From Dermatemys mawii (Eukaryota > Chordata > Testudines > Dermatemydidae): a DNA stretch of 64,000 nucleotides. The stretch lies in contig ML677386.1 of assembly GCA_007922305.1 (NCBI GenBank), positions 13,559,830-13,623,829 on the forward strand, in the 5' to 3' direction. The notes below the pieces were generated by a model that did not search any database, was not told the origin of the DNA, and saw only the letters and a program-made list of their open reading frames with translations. This document shows positions 1 through 12,264 of this stretch, one piece after another. Every line of letters starts with the position of its first letter. The first letter of the stretch is position 1. The translations under genes were made by a program, and so were the position numbers.

Positions 1-3000
1 TGTGTGTAACCATTTGTGGTTCTTACATGGCTTCTGTGACATGACTTTGTTCTGTAACTTTAGTTCAGTTTCTAATGGATAAGTGTCCATATTGCAGTTA
101 GTACTAGCTGGCACCAAGCAATGAGCCTGGAGCCTGGATAAGACTCTTATCCCTTTTCTCAAAATAATTCAGACGGTTTGAAGTGACCTTGAAATTTGGC
201 CAAATCCTGCTTTCTTTGGATCTGTTTGTGTAAAAATGTAAATGAGGAGTTGTTGGTCAATGATCAGTCTTCAACCTGGCAACATTCATGACTTTACTTT
301 AAAATAGTGAGAAGATAATGACCGAGTGAGGCAAACAACTTTAAGAAGCAAAATATTTTAATCCACATGTATGGACATTAAAGGAAGGGCTGTTACAGAA
401 CAATCACATACCATTGCTTCTGTGCACACTTTCAATATTTACATGTTCTGGAGCTGGATTCTGGGGTGAGCTGTGGCACCTTTGCACTGCTCTTTTCCCA
501 GGTACTTGAGGATTCCCCTTGTATACAACTATGGGCTTTTTATTTGTTTACATGTACGAATGTTGAGAATGTTTATATCAACAGTAAGTTCTGCTGTTTA
601 CGTTCCTGAGGAAAAGAACAGAAAGAGATCAGGATAAATTAGTCTAAACCGAAATACGTCTTAGGAAAAAACACTGATTTATGAACCAATTATTTTAAAA
701 CAAACAATAATAAAGGGATTTGAATCCTGAAAGGTCATCTTAAAAACAAACTGGAAAGAAGAACTGTAAATAAAGTAGTTAAGCGTAACACTACTTGTAA
801 GACAGTTTCCTGCCAGATGATCGTAATAATAAAATAGGTTATAGTGTAACTGTTTTGAAAGGTGTTTTTAAATAACTGGGAGATTTAACATAATACATTT
901 AATAAGAAATGTATTTTCTATTGTCTCAGTATCTGAATTTTTGTTTTTGAAGATTTTGGTGGTTATGGCAAATCTTACAACCATGAGTGGTATAATGGGC
1001 TGCAGGTTGGATGAGTTACAGTCATCTGCAACATGACATACCATACCAAACTTCTTCCTTGTAATTGGTAAGTTTTTTTTTTGTTGATTACCATACGTCT
1101 ATTAGATGCTTCTTACTGACTTGATAGAATTAACTTTTTATTTGGAGAATAAGTATGTTTCTTCAGCTATGAAAGCATGAGAACATTTGGAAGAAATTTC
1201 CGTTGGAAATATACCTTTAGGAAAGTGTAGCCATTTTCAGACGTTTGTACATTAAGCATCTTTGGCCTCATTCTCACACTAAAACCCCTTTACATTTCCA
1301 GAGCTTTATAAAGAGGCCTTAAAATAGGACAACTGATTTCTGGTTTAAGGTTGTTTACATTAGTGTGAAGTGTCCTTAAGGAAAGGAGAATAATGTCCAA
1401 AGAGATGCAGTTTTTATGATGTATTGGATCAGAGATATCAGAATGTTTAAAGAACAAAAAGTTTAGAAAATAGATTTTAAAAATAAATCCAAATCATAAA
1501 TATTTAAATGGGAGAAAATATTTGAGAGGAAAAAAGTCTCCCTTTATATTTGGTACTGTCTTTGTTTATTTTTATGTCCACTGCTAATCTGCTTACAATA
1601 TTCAGAAGCAACATTACATACTGGATGAACAATAATATTATTTAACCCCTCCCTCCCCCCAAATAAGGCTCCATGTAATATAACCAAGCCATTATTTCTG
1701 GTTTACACAGGGTTCAGATATTCAGTAATGAGATTCAAAGTACTAGTTGTTCATTTGACTCAGCTTGAAGTTAAACATTGACAAAAATCAGGTAGCAAAA
1801 AGTTCAACAGATATACATCTAGCTCACCAGAAATAGAAAGTCAGTTTCATGCCCAAACTCCAGCTTAGGTATAAAAATTCCCCTCTTTAGGGAACCTAAT
1901 GTAGGCTCTCTGGACCAAAAGATGGAAGTCTAGTTATAAGAAATGTTTAGTTTGTCATAATAATAGATGATCACTTTTAAGATTTGCAAGCTAATGTTTG
2001 TTTTAATGCTAAGTCTGCACAATATTCTGTATGGGCTCAAATTAGAAAATAGGTTCATTCCTATGTGAAAAGTACCTTTTCTTTCCTCTTGCTATCTAGA
2101 TTTCACAATCCTGGTAATACAAAATGTAGCAAAAAATATTTAAAAAGGAAAAGACACTAACAATCTCAGAAATGCTTATATCCAGCATAGAAAAAAATAA
2201 AAAGTAAAGGCATTATTCAAATTTGTACTCAAGTTGCACTGATATGCAGGAATAAATTGTGACTGGCAATGGAGTTTTCAGTATCCTCTTTACACTTTCC
2301 AGTTCTGAGCTGTGGTAGCACTCTGTTCCTTTTCATTGTTGAATACAAATAGATCTAGATTTTTCACCTGTGAAATTCTTGTGCTAGAAGTGTGTTCTTT
2401 GTGATCATGAAATATAAGATTTTTTGTTGTAAATTATCAGATATGTGAATGTGTCAGTTTTATAGTGTATTCAGTATGTTGCATAGTTCTACTAAATAGC
2501 ATATACACTGCATAAGTATTGCATAATATGTGCTAAAATATTATGTATAATCTTAATTCTTATATCTACATACTTTATGTGTGCTGTCTATGTACACACA
2601 AGATTGTGGGTGCAATACAGGGCCAGGAGACAGTCTGTATACAAGAAAGCTTCTGTTAACTTCATGGAAACTATAAAAGCAAATCCTGTCAACCTTGATC
2701 ATGCAGGACTTTATCAATGTATTTAATTAGAAACTTATTATTAAGGGAAGAACATAATTTTCTTCTGGACCATTTCATTATAAAGTGGTAGGAATTATAT
2801 AATTCATTAGACAACTAACTAGGCTATAATTCAATTTTAAATTATTTTAGCACAAAAGTTTAAAGTAATATTTCACTAGCTATATTTGTTGTTGTAGTTG
2901 TCAGTGGGGATTTTTTTAACCAATCTTGTAAATGTTTGTTGATAACCTAGTTTTTCTTTTTTTAATCATAAAAACTTTCTATTTTATAAAGCTAGGATTT

Positions 3001-3202
3001 CTGCACAGAGCTTTACATCCAGTGTATTGGCAGAAATTCTGTAGTTCCCTCAAATAAGTAATCCACAATTTATACAAAAGTATGCATCACTCTTAAAAGA
3101 ATAAAACCACTTCAGTGCTTTCTGGAAAGAAGAATGTCACGTTAAAATAAATAAACCTTCAGAAGTCCCTTTTAGGGGACCTACCACAGCTGTTATTTTT
3201 GG
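1..3202. other. Non-coding stretch, nothing recognised
   Basis: AT-rich sequence with stops in all frames. I see no exon-like ORF, no terminal repeats and no RNA gene. It could be intergenic or intronic; the window alone does not decide. Confidence 0.6.
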
Positions 3203-3223
3203 GTCTCTCTCTCTCTCTCTCTC
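3203..3223. repeat. (TC)n microsatellite
   Basis: About ten TC units followed by a short CACT run and a small palindrome (CATGCATG). Confidence 0.9.
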
Positions 3224-4439
3224 ACTCACTCATGCATGAGTTAGTAATATGTTCATCAGTCCTTGGAGAATATCTTCTGTCTGCCTGTGCTTCATCAGCA
3301 CCTGCCTGTTTCTCTTTTTCAAACACCACAAATGCAGTGTTGTCTCCCAGGTACTGAATGTACTACGATCAAACCAGGGGACTGGTTAAACAGCATAGAC
3401 AGCATCACCTCATTTTTCTCCTCTGGCAAATTATTAAGCAAAATGATATTGTTTGATGGGTTATCTGACACCTGTTAATTCTGTGATACAGTCCCTTGGA
3501 CATTCATTGATTTCTGTATTTTTTCCTGGCCAAGCTTTTTATTTGCTGTATTAGCAGAGTGCTCCAGAGACTTGACCTCGTTCTTTACTTTTTCCCTTAT
3601 CAGAAAGTGTACCATGTATTTCCAGCTTCTGGTTTTTTGCATTCTGATTTACCATGAAATGGAAAGTTTTGTGACATCACTGGTGGAAAAGCCAACTACC
3701 TTAAATATAAAAAAGCTGTCCATTTTCCTAGTCATTAATACCACAGGACCTTATTGTGATCATTTTTACAGAGGTGTGATGCTTTACTGACATTACTCCT
3801 TCTGTACACTAGTGTGAGGTTAGAATTAGTTTTTTTGTACATGGTGAAACTGAAAGAATAGTGAAGTTAACTCATCCATTTTTTTAAATGTTATTTTCTG
3901 CTACTGAAAACCCTACAATTTCCCCAAACACATAATTTCTATAAGAGTATGCAATAAGTCTAATACCTTGCTATATTAGATCTGTGACTCTCTTGAGTCA
4001 GCTTTCTCAAACAGGGAGGCATTTTGTGATGTGTAAAAATGGGGATGGAGAATCTTCATCCAAAACTCATTTTCACTTGTGGCCTAAGATATGAAATCAG
4101 GACTACTCTGGTAAAAGTGCAAGGGTGTAAACCACTGCACCAGCCACCCTATAGCCAAACAAAATCTGAAGACAATTTTCGGGAGGTAAATGTACTGCCA
4201 GAACAAATGTAATTAATCTTATAGATTTTCCTCTCTCCATAATTGGAAATTGGGATGCCTTTGTTTATAAAATACCAAATCCCAGAGGATATAAAAGGAC
4301 ATCTTATCCAATATTTATTTAAGAGTCCCAGTTTGATCACAGTTCCCCCACAATTATTCCAGCAATCATGCCACTGAAATCAATAAGACTACTAATGGAG
4401 TTAAGGTACATGAGAGTGGTGGAATTATGCTCTTATACT
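3224..4439. other. Non-coding stretch, nothing recognised
   Basis: Two short frames of 71-72 codons occur (near 3263 and 3572), but neither has recognisable domains or repeat-protein similarity, and their length is expected by chance in this much sequence. Confidence 0.55.
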
Positions 4440-4672
4440 ACGTTCACACCATGAGGTAAAGGTGTGATTCCCAGTTTGTGTATACATACTCATGCTAGCT
4501 TGATGAGCGATAGTGAAAGTATAAATAGCAGTAGTAGCCATGAGCGTTCCGCCCTTGTGTGTGCTACCTTGGCTACATTACTGTTTATACTCGTGCCATC
4601 TCTCCTGGAGCTCGCACAAGTGTATATATATGCAAACTGTGAATCACATCTTTACCTTGTAGTGTGGACAAA
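4440..4672. mobile_element. MITE with long terminal inverted repeats (family A)
   Basis: The left arm (about 4441-4530) and the right arm (about 4590-4672) are inverted copies of each other over roughly 80 bp: GGTAAAGGTGTGATTC on the left matches the reverse complement of GAATCACATCTTTACC on the right. The inner arms carry GCTAGCTTGATGAG and TATAAATAGCAGTAGTAGCC-like sequence. The same architecture and related sequence recur at 14784-15063, so this is a dispersed family rather than a chance hairpin. An 87-codon frame inside is not a gene. No transposase is present; mobilisation in trans is inferred. Confidence 0.75.
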
Positions 4673-6395
4673 GCTTTATTTGAGAAGCCGCACCAAAATT
4701 GTGAGAGAAGGAGGGGAGCTTAAGTGAAAGGGGACAATCAGGTTTTAGGGGGTAAGGAATGAGAGAATCTAAGGTGCTTCCACAGTACCTTATACCTAGC
4801 TCATTCAGGACCTAGCTGGGCCCAGCCCCCATCACACTTGACTGGTTAAACAAAGCCAGTTCGATAGATGTTGTAATTTTGTGTGAAAACTGCATTCAAA
4901 TTTTGGTGTCCTACTACATATTGAGTAACTGTATAAGAACTTTTAAATATTGAACAGATCTTTTAAATTATTAAATGGATGGCATCTTTACATGCCATAA
5001 AGAGAGGATGCCAGATGCTATCCAGTAGGCATTTATGATAGTTAAGAAGAGAATATATAAAATGGAAAACTCAGACTTTGCAAACAAGATAATTTGTTCA
5101 AGTCGTATGCTAAGTAGCAAGATCAAAGAATAAACAAGGACTCTTTACTGGATAATCATAGTACTGTAGCTTACTTGGAGAGTATACTGACGACAAATCT
5201 AAAAAGGCCAGGAGAAGGTGCTTTACTAGCAAGGTGACAACAAATCTATTAAGAAAACTTTACACCTTTCTGTTTGTGTGACAAAATAATGAAAAAATAT
5301 TATGAATGAATCAACATTTTTCCTGACTAAGAAACAGAGTTTACCCAAAAGTGTAATACTTGCTTCTTGTGTTTCTTTAGTACCAACTAAGATAACCACT
5401 AGCATCAACAGTTATAGCCAAACATTATGGACCCATCATCAGAACCACCCTGGAACTTTGGGGATGTACAGACCTGGATAAAGATTCACATGTGAACTTC
5501 ACAGCTGATGTCTGTTTCTATAAAGATCCTCTACTAAATATCCCAAACCTAACAGTGCTAAATTAGGAGAGGTTTGGATTTGGTTCTGAACTCTGGCTTG
5601 AGCCTGTCTTTACTCTGCTTATCAGAACTCCCAGATACAATAGTGTATGATTCAAGTGGAATATTTCAATTTTGAACTAAATCACTGCCTATCAAGTAGT
5701 AAAATCCTCCATTTTGTTTCCTACTTTAATGTTTCTAATGTGGTAAGTCCACGTCATGTTCTGTTTATTCCTTTGTCTTACTTCTTTGGTCTACTAGATC
5801 TAGCACTGATTCAGCTCATGAATGATACTACTAGGCAGATTTTACCTGCGAAGCTAGTAGCAGGACTGTCCTAACCCATCATAACTGGCAAGTTAGCAGA
5901 ATGGTGATAGCAGAGAAGGTGAATTGAATGAATGGCAGGAAAACAGATGAGCCTACTAGTGCATAATTTATGGAAATAATGATAATGCTACTGAGCTGTA
6001 CTGGGATGAGATGCCTGCAACTAGTAAGAACAAGATGAATAATTGTTAGTGTTTGTCCTTAAATTTCCTGGTTTTATAATTTATGATTTAGAGTTAGATC
6101 CTTGATATTGCCTCAAGGGATGGGCACAAAAATTCAGGTAATATAAGAACTGACCAGGAAATTTCCTTCATTTTTACGAGCATCGCTGTACTTTGAGTTC
6201 ATATTCAGTTGAGAAGTGGAAGCACCCAAACATCCCAAGAATCATGTGCAAAGTACACAGCAAAAAATTTCAGCAAACTACATCCATCCTCAAATTTGGG
6301 TGTTAGTTAAGGGAAAATCAGCAATCTGGTAACTCAAGAAGAATAGCTACAATTGTGTTTTGTAGTAGGGTGACTGGTTCTCCACACTTCCCTGA
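4673..6395. other. Non-coding stretch, nothing recognised
   Basis: AT-rich sequence with no ORF of interest and no repeat boundary that I can place. Confidence 0.5.
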
Positions 6396-6506
6396 TAATA
6401 TTTCAGGCCAGATTGTCCCATCCTTACAGTGATCAGTAGCATAGGACCTAATTCCAAAGCCCATTGGGAACATTTTCATTGATTTCTCTGGGCTTTGGAT
6501 GAGACC
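6396..6506. repeat. Hairpin-forming dispersed repeat
   Basis: Contains CCAAAGCCCA and, about 30 bp later, TGGGCTTTGG, a perfect 10-bp inverted pair. A similar 'caatggactttggatcagg' core occurs near 16018-16042, suggesting a short dispersed hairpin family. The class is unknown to me. Confidence 0.5.
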
Positions 6507-7487
6507 CAGAATCCACAAATATTCCCTTTCTTTTCAATGCATTGTGAGTTCAGGTGACAGAATTTGGTCTTAAAGGAAGGCAGAAAGGCACTTCCTTTAA
6601 AACAGATGCTAAAGCAGGTTATGCTCTAACTTTTTTGCAGCTTTATTTATATTTACTTGTTTATTTTATATTTTCTAAGTTATTTGTTGATGCAACTCCT
6701 TCCTGTTTTAGGCAACAAAAGTTATCCTGGAAAAAGATTTAGAATCTGAACAAAATCATCCATGAAGAAGGAGGCTTGCACAAAATAATATTATGATGAT
6801 GCTTGTTTTATAAAGTCTATGCAATTTAAATAAGCAGGGACAAAAGACATGCTGTGGTACCAGATTTGTTGGTTTCAGTCTCAGCTCAAATGGAATCATA
6901 TTAATATGTAGTCAGTGGATTAGCATTTAGTGTTTTTCTGTCTATCAGTGTAAAGTCTATTTTATGGATTATGAAAATCAGGCAAATGTATTGTTTCTTG
7001 TTACAAATTAATTTCTTGCAAAGCTTTACTAGAAAAAAAGGGTATTTGTGAATTTCAGGAAAGTATGCACAAAAAAGTTCTTGAACTTAATTTTCTCATT
7101 CAGAATTGCTAGTTGTTAGTAGTATAAGAACATACCCCAGTCTTTGGATCAGATATTTTTTTGTTATTCAGTATCTCTTTAATGACCTGCATGATGCCCA
7201 AGTATCCTGTGGGCAAGTTATCCTGATCCAGTATTTTGGCATGGATGGCCAGAAGATATTTACTCTGTTATACTGTGGCACTGGTGCACACAACAGTTAG
7301 TTTAATAAAACTCTTCAAATGCTTCATTCTTTGTGCAACATTTCCAGCAAACTCAAAAATTCAGTGAGTAACTCACATGGTTTACTGTTGCCTATAGAAC
7401 TGCAGTGCAACCTGCAAGTATGGATCTAGATCCCAAGCTCATGTAAGTCACTGGGAGCCTTTTGATTGATTTTAGGGGGAATTGGAT
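6507..7487. other. Non-coding stretch, nothing recognised
   Basis: No supported feature. Short frames near 6554 and 7106 (62-64 codons) show no domain. Confidence 0.5.
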
Positions 7488-7981
7488 AAGAACATTAAAA
7501 TGACCATACTGGGTCAGACCAATGGTCCATCTAGACCAGTATCTTGTCTTTCAACAGTGGCCAATGCCAGGTGCCCCAGAGGGAATGAACAGAACAGGTA
7601 ATCATCAAGTGATCCATCCCCTGTTGTCCATTCCCAGCTTCTGACAAACAGAGGCTCGGGACCTCAGAGCCTGGTGTTGCATCCCTGCCCATCCTGGCTA
7701 ATAGCCATTGATGGACCTATCCTCTAGGAACTTATCTAATTCTTTTTTGAATCCTATTATACTTTTGGCCTTCACAACATCTTCTGGCAAGGGGTGTCAC
7801 AGAATGACTATGTGCTGTGTGAATAAGTACTTTCTCTGGTTTGTTTTAAACATGCTACCTAATAATGTCATTGGGTGGCCCTTGGTTCTTGTGTTATGTG
7901 AAGGAATAAATAACATTTCCTTGTTCACTTTCTCCACAACAGTCAAGATTTTATAGACCTCTATTGTGTCCCCTCTTAGTT
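7488..7981 (-). mobile_element. CR1-family LINE, 5'-truncated 3' end (antisense)
   Basis: Read on the minus strand this ends in a short TTATGTTC-type tail (plus strand aagaacattaaaatg at 7488) preceded by the 3' region typical of reptilian CR1 elements. On the plus strand one recognises 'actgggtcagaccaatgg', 'cttatctaattcttttttga' and 'ttatagacctctattgtgtc', blocks that are highly repeated in turtle and crocodilian genomes. Only the last ~0.5 kb of the LINE is left, which is the usual result of incomplete target-primed reverse transcription. The 82-codon plus-strand frame inside it is a shadow. Confidence 0.8.
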
Positions 7982-8809
7982 AGGTTCTTGATGCTTTATG
8001 CCAGCAAACAAGTAAAAAACAGGTTAGGAAACTGTTAACTCAGACAAGTCAGATGCATAGAACTGCAAATATCCTCTGCTGAAACCCAGACCCCATTATT
8101 CTGAAAAAATTAGAATTAGGCAAGTCAGTGCTGCCACAATGGAGGTAAAATTCCCAGTGGAAAGCTGAGATACAGGAAACCTAATCTGAGCCATTGTAAA
8201 TTGAAAACAAGACAAACAGACAAAAACAAGCAAATCTTAAAGCTGTTCCAGACCTCTTCCAGACTACATGTGAACTATCTGTTTTCTAGCATCTTGGAGT
8301 ATAGGAAAATCAACCATAGTATCACTGATGGTAATTGCTACTGTGAATGTGAAAGAAAGCACTATCTTTTCACATCTGGAGAGCTTGATTCAAATCCCAT
8401 GTAAGTCACAGGTGAAAAATTGTTGCTATTTTTGTCCTGTCTTTCCTAGGTATTGATTCACATTTTAAAACAACTCCATAACTTGGTACAATTTGCAGTC
8501 CTGTCATAGAGAAGAGTGAGGATTTGATATGACATGGATTTTGTGCAAGTCCATGACTGAGGTATATTGGCAGCTGTACAAAGAAGTTTGAACAGTGTTT
8601 GTCTATATAAAAGTTAAAGACTAAACTCCAATTTCATACTTAATGTTTTTGTTCTCTCCTATACTAATCTTCTTGGCCTGGGGGGAGGTGAAGGAACTTT
8701 AGGGTGCTAGAACAACTAGCCTTAAGAGGGCCATATGTCAACCTTTAATTGGCAAATCAGAGGAACACCCCTATTTTTTGTCTCTCCCAACACGTTGTAT
8801 TACAACCCT
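7982..8809. other. Non-coding stretch, nothing recognised
   Basis: No exon, RNA or repeat boundary identified. Confidence 0.5.
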
Positions 8810-9591
8810 TGTCAGGATTGTCTCCCCACTCTGAACTCTAAGGTACAGATGTGGGGACCCGCATGAAAAAAGAAATAACCCCCCCAAGCTTATTTTACCA
8901 GCTTGGGTTAAAATCTTTTTCCCCAGAACACAACTTCTTCTGTATCTGGACCTGGTACACTGCCACCACCAAACTAGGTCTAGGGTAGTTTGGGACCCTT
9001 CTTTCCCTTTCCACTAACCCCCCAAACTTCTTCCTTCCCTGGGAAGCTTGAGAGAAAAACAAACAAACCTCGCCTGCTCCTGCGAGACGTGCCCAATCCA
9101 AAACCAGGATCTTACACAATGAGAAACAAGCAGTCAGCTTCTTAAAAGAAAGATTTTAATAAAAGAAAAAAAGAAAGGAATAAATCCCTTATAACCATCA
9201 ATAGAACAGCATCTACCATAATCAACAAAAGGATTCAGAAACCAAACCTCTCCCCCGAGGCAACTTTCTCCCACTGTTGATATCTCTGCTGAATCTTACA
9301 ATCTCAAGAGGCACCCAGCCAACACTCACCACTGAGAACCCTCCAAGTGATAAAAAGAAGGTAAACTTACCGACTACAGTACTTGATAGAATCTTATAGT
9401 TACAGTGAAAGACATAGCTGTGTTCATCCCATAGCCGAGGTGAACAGAGAGAGACCCAGAGAGAAACTGAAACTTCAAATCCTTTGTCTCCTGAGGAATT
9501 TCTCATTGGTCAGTTGTCCACCTCTCAGGTTACCTTTAGCTTAACCCCTTACAGGTAAACACTAATTCTAGGCTACTTCACTCTTATGACA
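8810..9591 (-). mobile_element. Solo LTR of an endogenous retroelement
   Basis: A 782-bp unit starts TGTCAGG and ends TATGACA, giving the TG...CA ends and short TGTCA/TGACA inverted repeat of LTRs. It is flanked by a perfect 5-bp duplication, ACCCT at 8805-8809 and again at 9592-9596, which is the target-site signature of integrase-mediated insertion. No gag, pol or env sequence adjoins it, so it is a solo LTR left by recombination between two LTRs. The minus orientation is tentative; the boundary evidence does not depend on it. The 74- and 94-codon minus frames inside are not genes. Confidence 0.85.
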
Positions 9592-12264
9592 ACCCTTAGT
9601 CTAGGGGGCAGGGGGCTGTTGGCATAAGAAATGCCAGCTGAGAATTTCTCTCTGGGACATTTTTTAACTGGTCAGCTGCATCCAGATTTCAGCCACTTTG
9701 CACTGCTTAATTTGTACCAAAACACGAGCAGAGAAACTTGCCCTTGTTTTTATCAGAATGACAAAGACAGTACTTGAGGCAATAATATGAGTGTATAAAA
9801 ATAGTAAATATGGGAAAATAGGATGATCTAAAGACTATGACACTGCATCGTTTGGGTCACAGAATGTGGAGAAGACTACTTTACAGCTTGTAAGGCAATT
9901 CCAATAGGTGGAGCTAGCAACTGGGGGAAATCATTTGACATTCTTGTATGATAATTCAAAAATAAAAGTAGAAATGATTTCATCTGCTTTCAGTTGGTGA
10001 TATATGCACAATTTAATGAGGATTGGCTTAAGGGCTTCATAGAAGAATCATCAAGTAATTTTAACTTGACTCCACTGTTTTGTGAAACCCAATTCTTATC
10101 TTGTATTGTAATATTATCATTGAGATTGGTAGATTCTATGTGGACTCACACAGCAGTCTGGCAGAAGATTTTCTTACTTGATTCCTTGTCAGTGTTCATC
10201 ATCAACATTTTAAATCATTGTCGTCTTCTCGTGTTAGCTGAGCATACATGATCTATAATAATAAAGAGAGGTTCATCACATATGTCATCCTCTTTGTCTT
10301 CAATAGTATGCATATTTATTTTTTCCACTTTTGCAGTTTGAAAGCTCTTGAAATGTTTTCTCCCTCGCATTCATTATAGATAGAGACAGAGTGTTAAGCA
10401 TCCACCCACTGAAAATCAGGTCCCTGGAAGGTGTTTCAAGTTGAGGACGAAAAAAAAATTGAAGGCACCCAAAATCACTAGTATCTTCTGAAAATTAGTC
10501 CTTTGATTTCTTCAAAACTCTATCCTTTGGCAGCATTTACAAGGTCTGGTCAGTGGCCATTTAAAGTCCACAGAAGTCTGATGGAACATCCTGATGTTCC
10601 TAATACTTTTTTATCCAAAATAGCCTAGATTTGGTGACCTTCTGCTTTTGTGGGGGAGATTATGGTATGCTTCCCAAAAATGAAGAAGGGATGGACAGGA
10701 GCTTCTTTGTAGGAGACTGGTGGCAGAGTTCTTAACTAAATTATAGTTTTAATACTGTTGGGGTTATATTATAGTATTAATAATGTGTTAGAGCATCTAG
10801 ACCCTTGTATAGGCATCTTTATTGTTATTAACATCTATATAAAATAATTAATCTTATAAATAAATAAAATAAATACTGACAGTGAATAGCTTCAAAAATA
10901 TGCCACTCTAACTGGGAATGAAGGGGAGAGGAGAAACAGTTCATCCATATTCAAAATAAATATGAAAATAAAACCTGTCTATGCAGTGAACTTTTGAAAT
11001 AAACCATAAAAAGCCAAACCTAAATTTAACCAAAATTTGAAAGGGTCATAAGAACCCTAAGGTCCTTCTGAAGTTTGAGAAAGATGGGAGTTCTTTAGAA
11101 TGAGAATGACTTTGTAAAGAGTGTCAGCACATACATTTTGCAATCGTGTAGCTGATCATCACGCTTCAATAAAATAAGTAAGGCTATATTATTTTTGGTA
11201 TGACCAAGCAATTATCCCTGTGAGTGGTCTGAAATACCTACTTTATAGCAAGGAACAATTTTAGAAAGAAGTTCTGCAATTAAACTGAAACATTTTGAGA
11301 TCAATTCACAAAAGGGCTTTCCAAAATATCATGCTGCCCACTTCCCCTTCACCCCCCCCTACTCCCCTCCACACACTGAATTCAGGAAATAATAACTTAT
11401 TGTTATTTCATGACTTTCCAGATGATCAGGTGCATATACAGTGTTTAATTTTCCTACTCCGAGTATGCTCCTAGCTTGAGGAGCAATGGGGTTGGAGGGA
11501 GGAGTATTGGATGAAAAGAGAAGGATTCTAAAAAAACAATTTACATCTTTCAGCTAAGGAAAACAACATATATAATGTTAAAAGGACTAAAATATTTTGG
11601 AAGGAGAGGAATGAGATTCATAATTATAATTCACACCACAAAAGCACGCATGAAAAGCTAAATATTTATTTATTTCTTATAAATAGGGTATAAATGAAAG
11701 CTGAGTAAATATTTAGGACTATAAATAAGATATGGTTATTTTTATTGCTTTCAATAAAAGTGTCTAGATATGGAAAATGTGTTCATTTAGATTGAAACCA
11801 TTGACAGGAGGTTCCTAACAAAGCTAAGCAAGATTTCTTTGGTGTTTTTTTTTCCCCCTCTCCACATCTCTTTAGAGGGAAGAAGCCTTTATTTTGTGAC
11901 TGACTTTTCCTATTTTGGTTCACTGTGAACACCAACATTTTGCTGGGTACCCTAGAGCTTGGCCGGTGTTCTTAAAATCTAGTTTCATAACAACAAATTT
12001 AAAGAAAAACATTGTTAGTGCTTCAAGCCTCTGTGGAAATTAGGTTTTGTTGGAATCTCGTGACAAATGGAAAAGAAAATCATTACTAGGTAGACCCTCA
12101 TACTGTCTGGAGATTCGTTGAACCAAACCATTTTTTTTCTACAACTGAAAAGATATAGTTTGAATCCTGGACAGAGGATACATTTATCTATGTGCGGATG
12201 TCTTTACCTGATTGAAAGCAGTGAATCAATCACTTATCTGTCCTTTCGATCATGGTGTCATAGA
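9592..12264. other. Non-coding stretch, nothing recognised
   Basis: About 2.7 kb of AT-rich sequence. The short frame near 9994 (85 codons) has no recognisable domain. A C-rich run sits near 11350-11370. Confidence 0.5.

Noticed and set aside
4464..4727. 87-codon plus frame
   Set aside because: It runs through the inverted arms of a MITE and has no domain.
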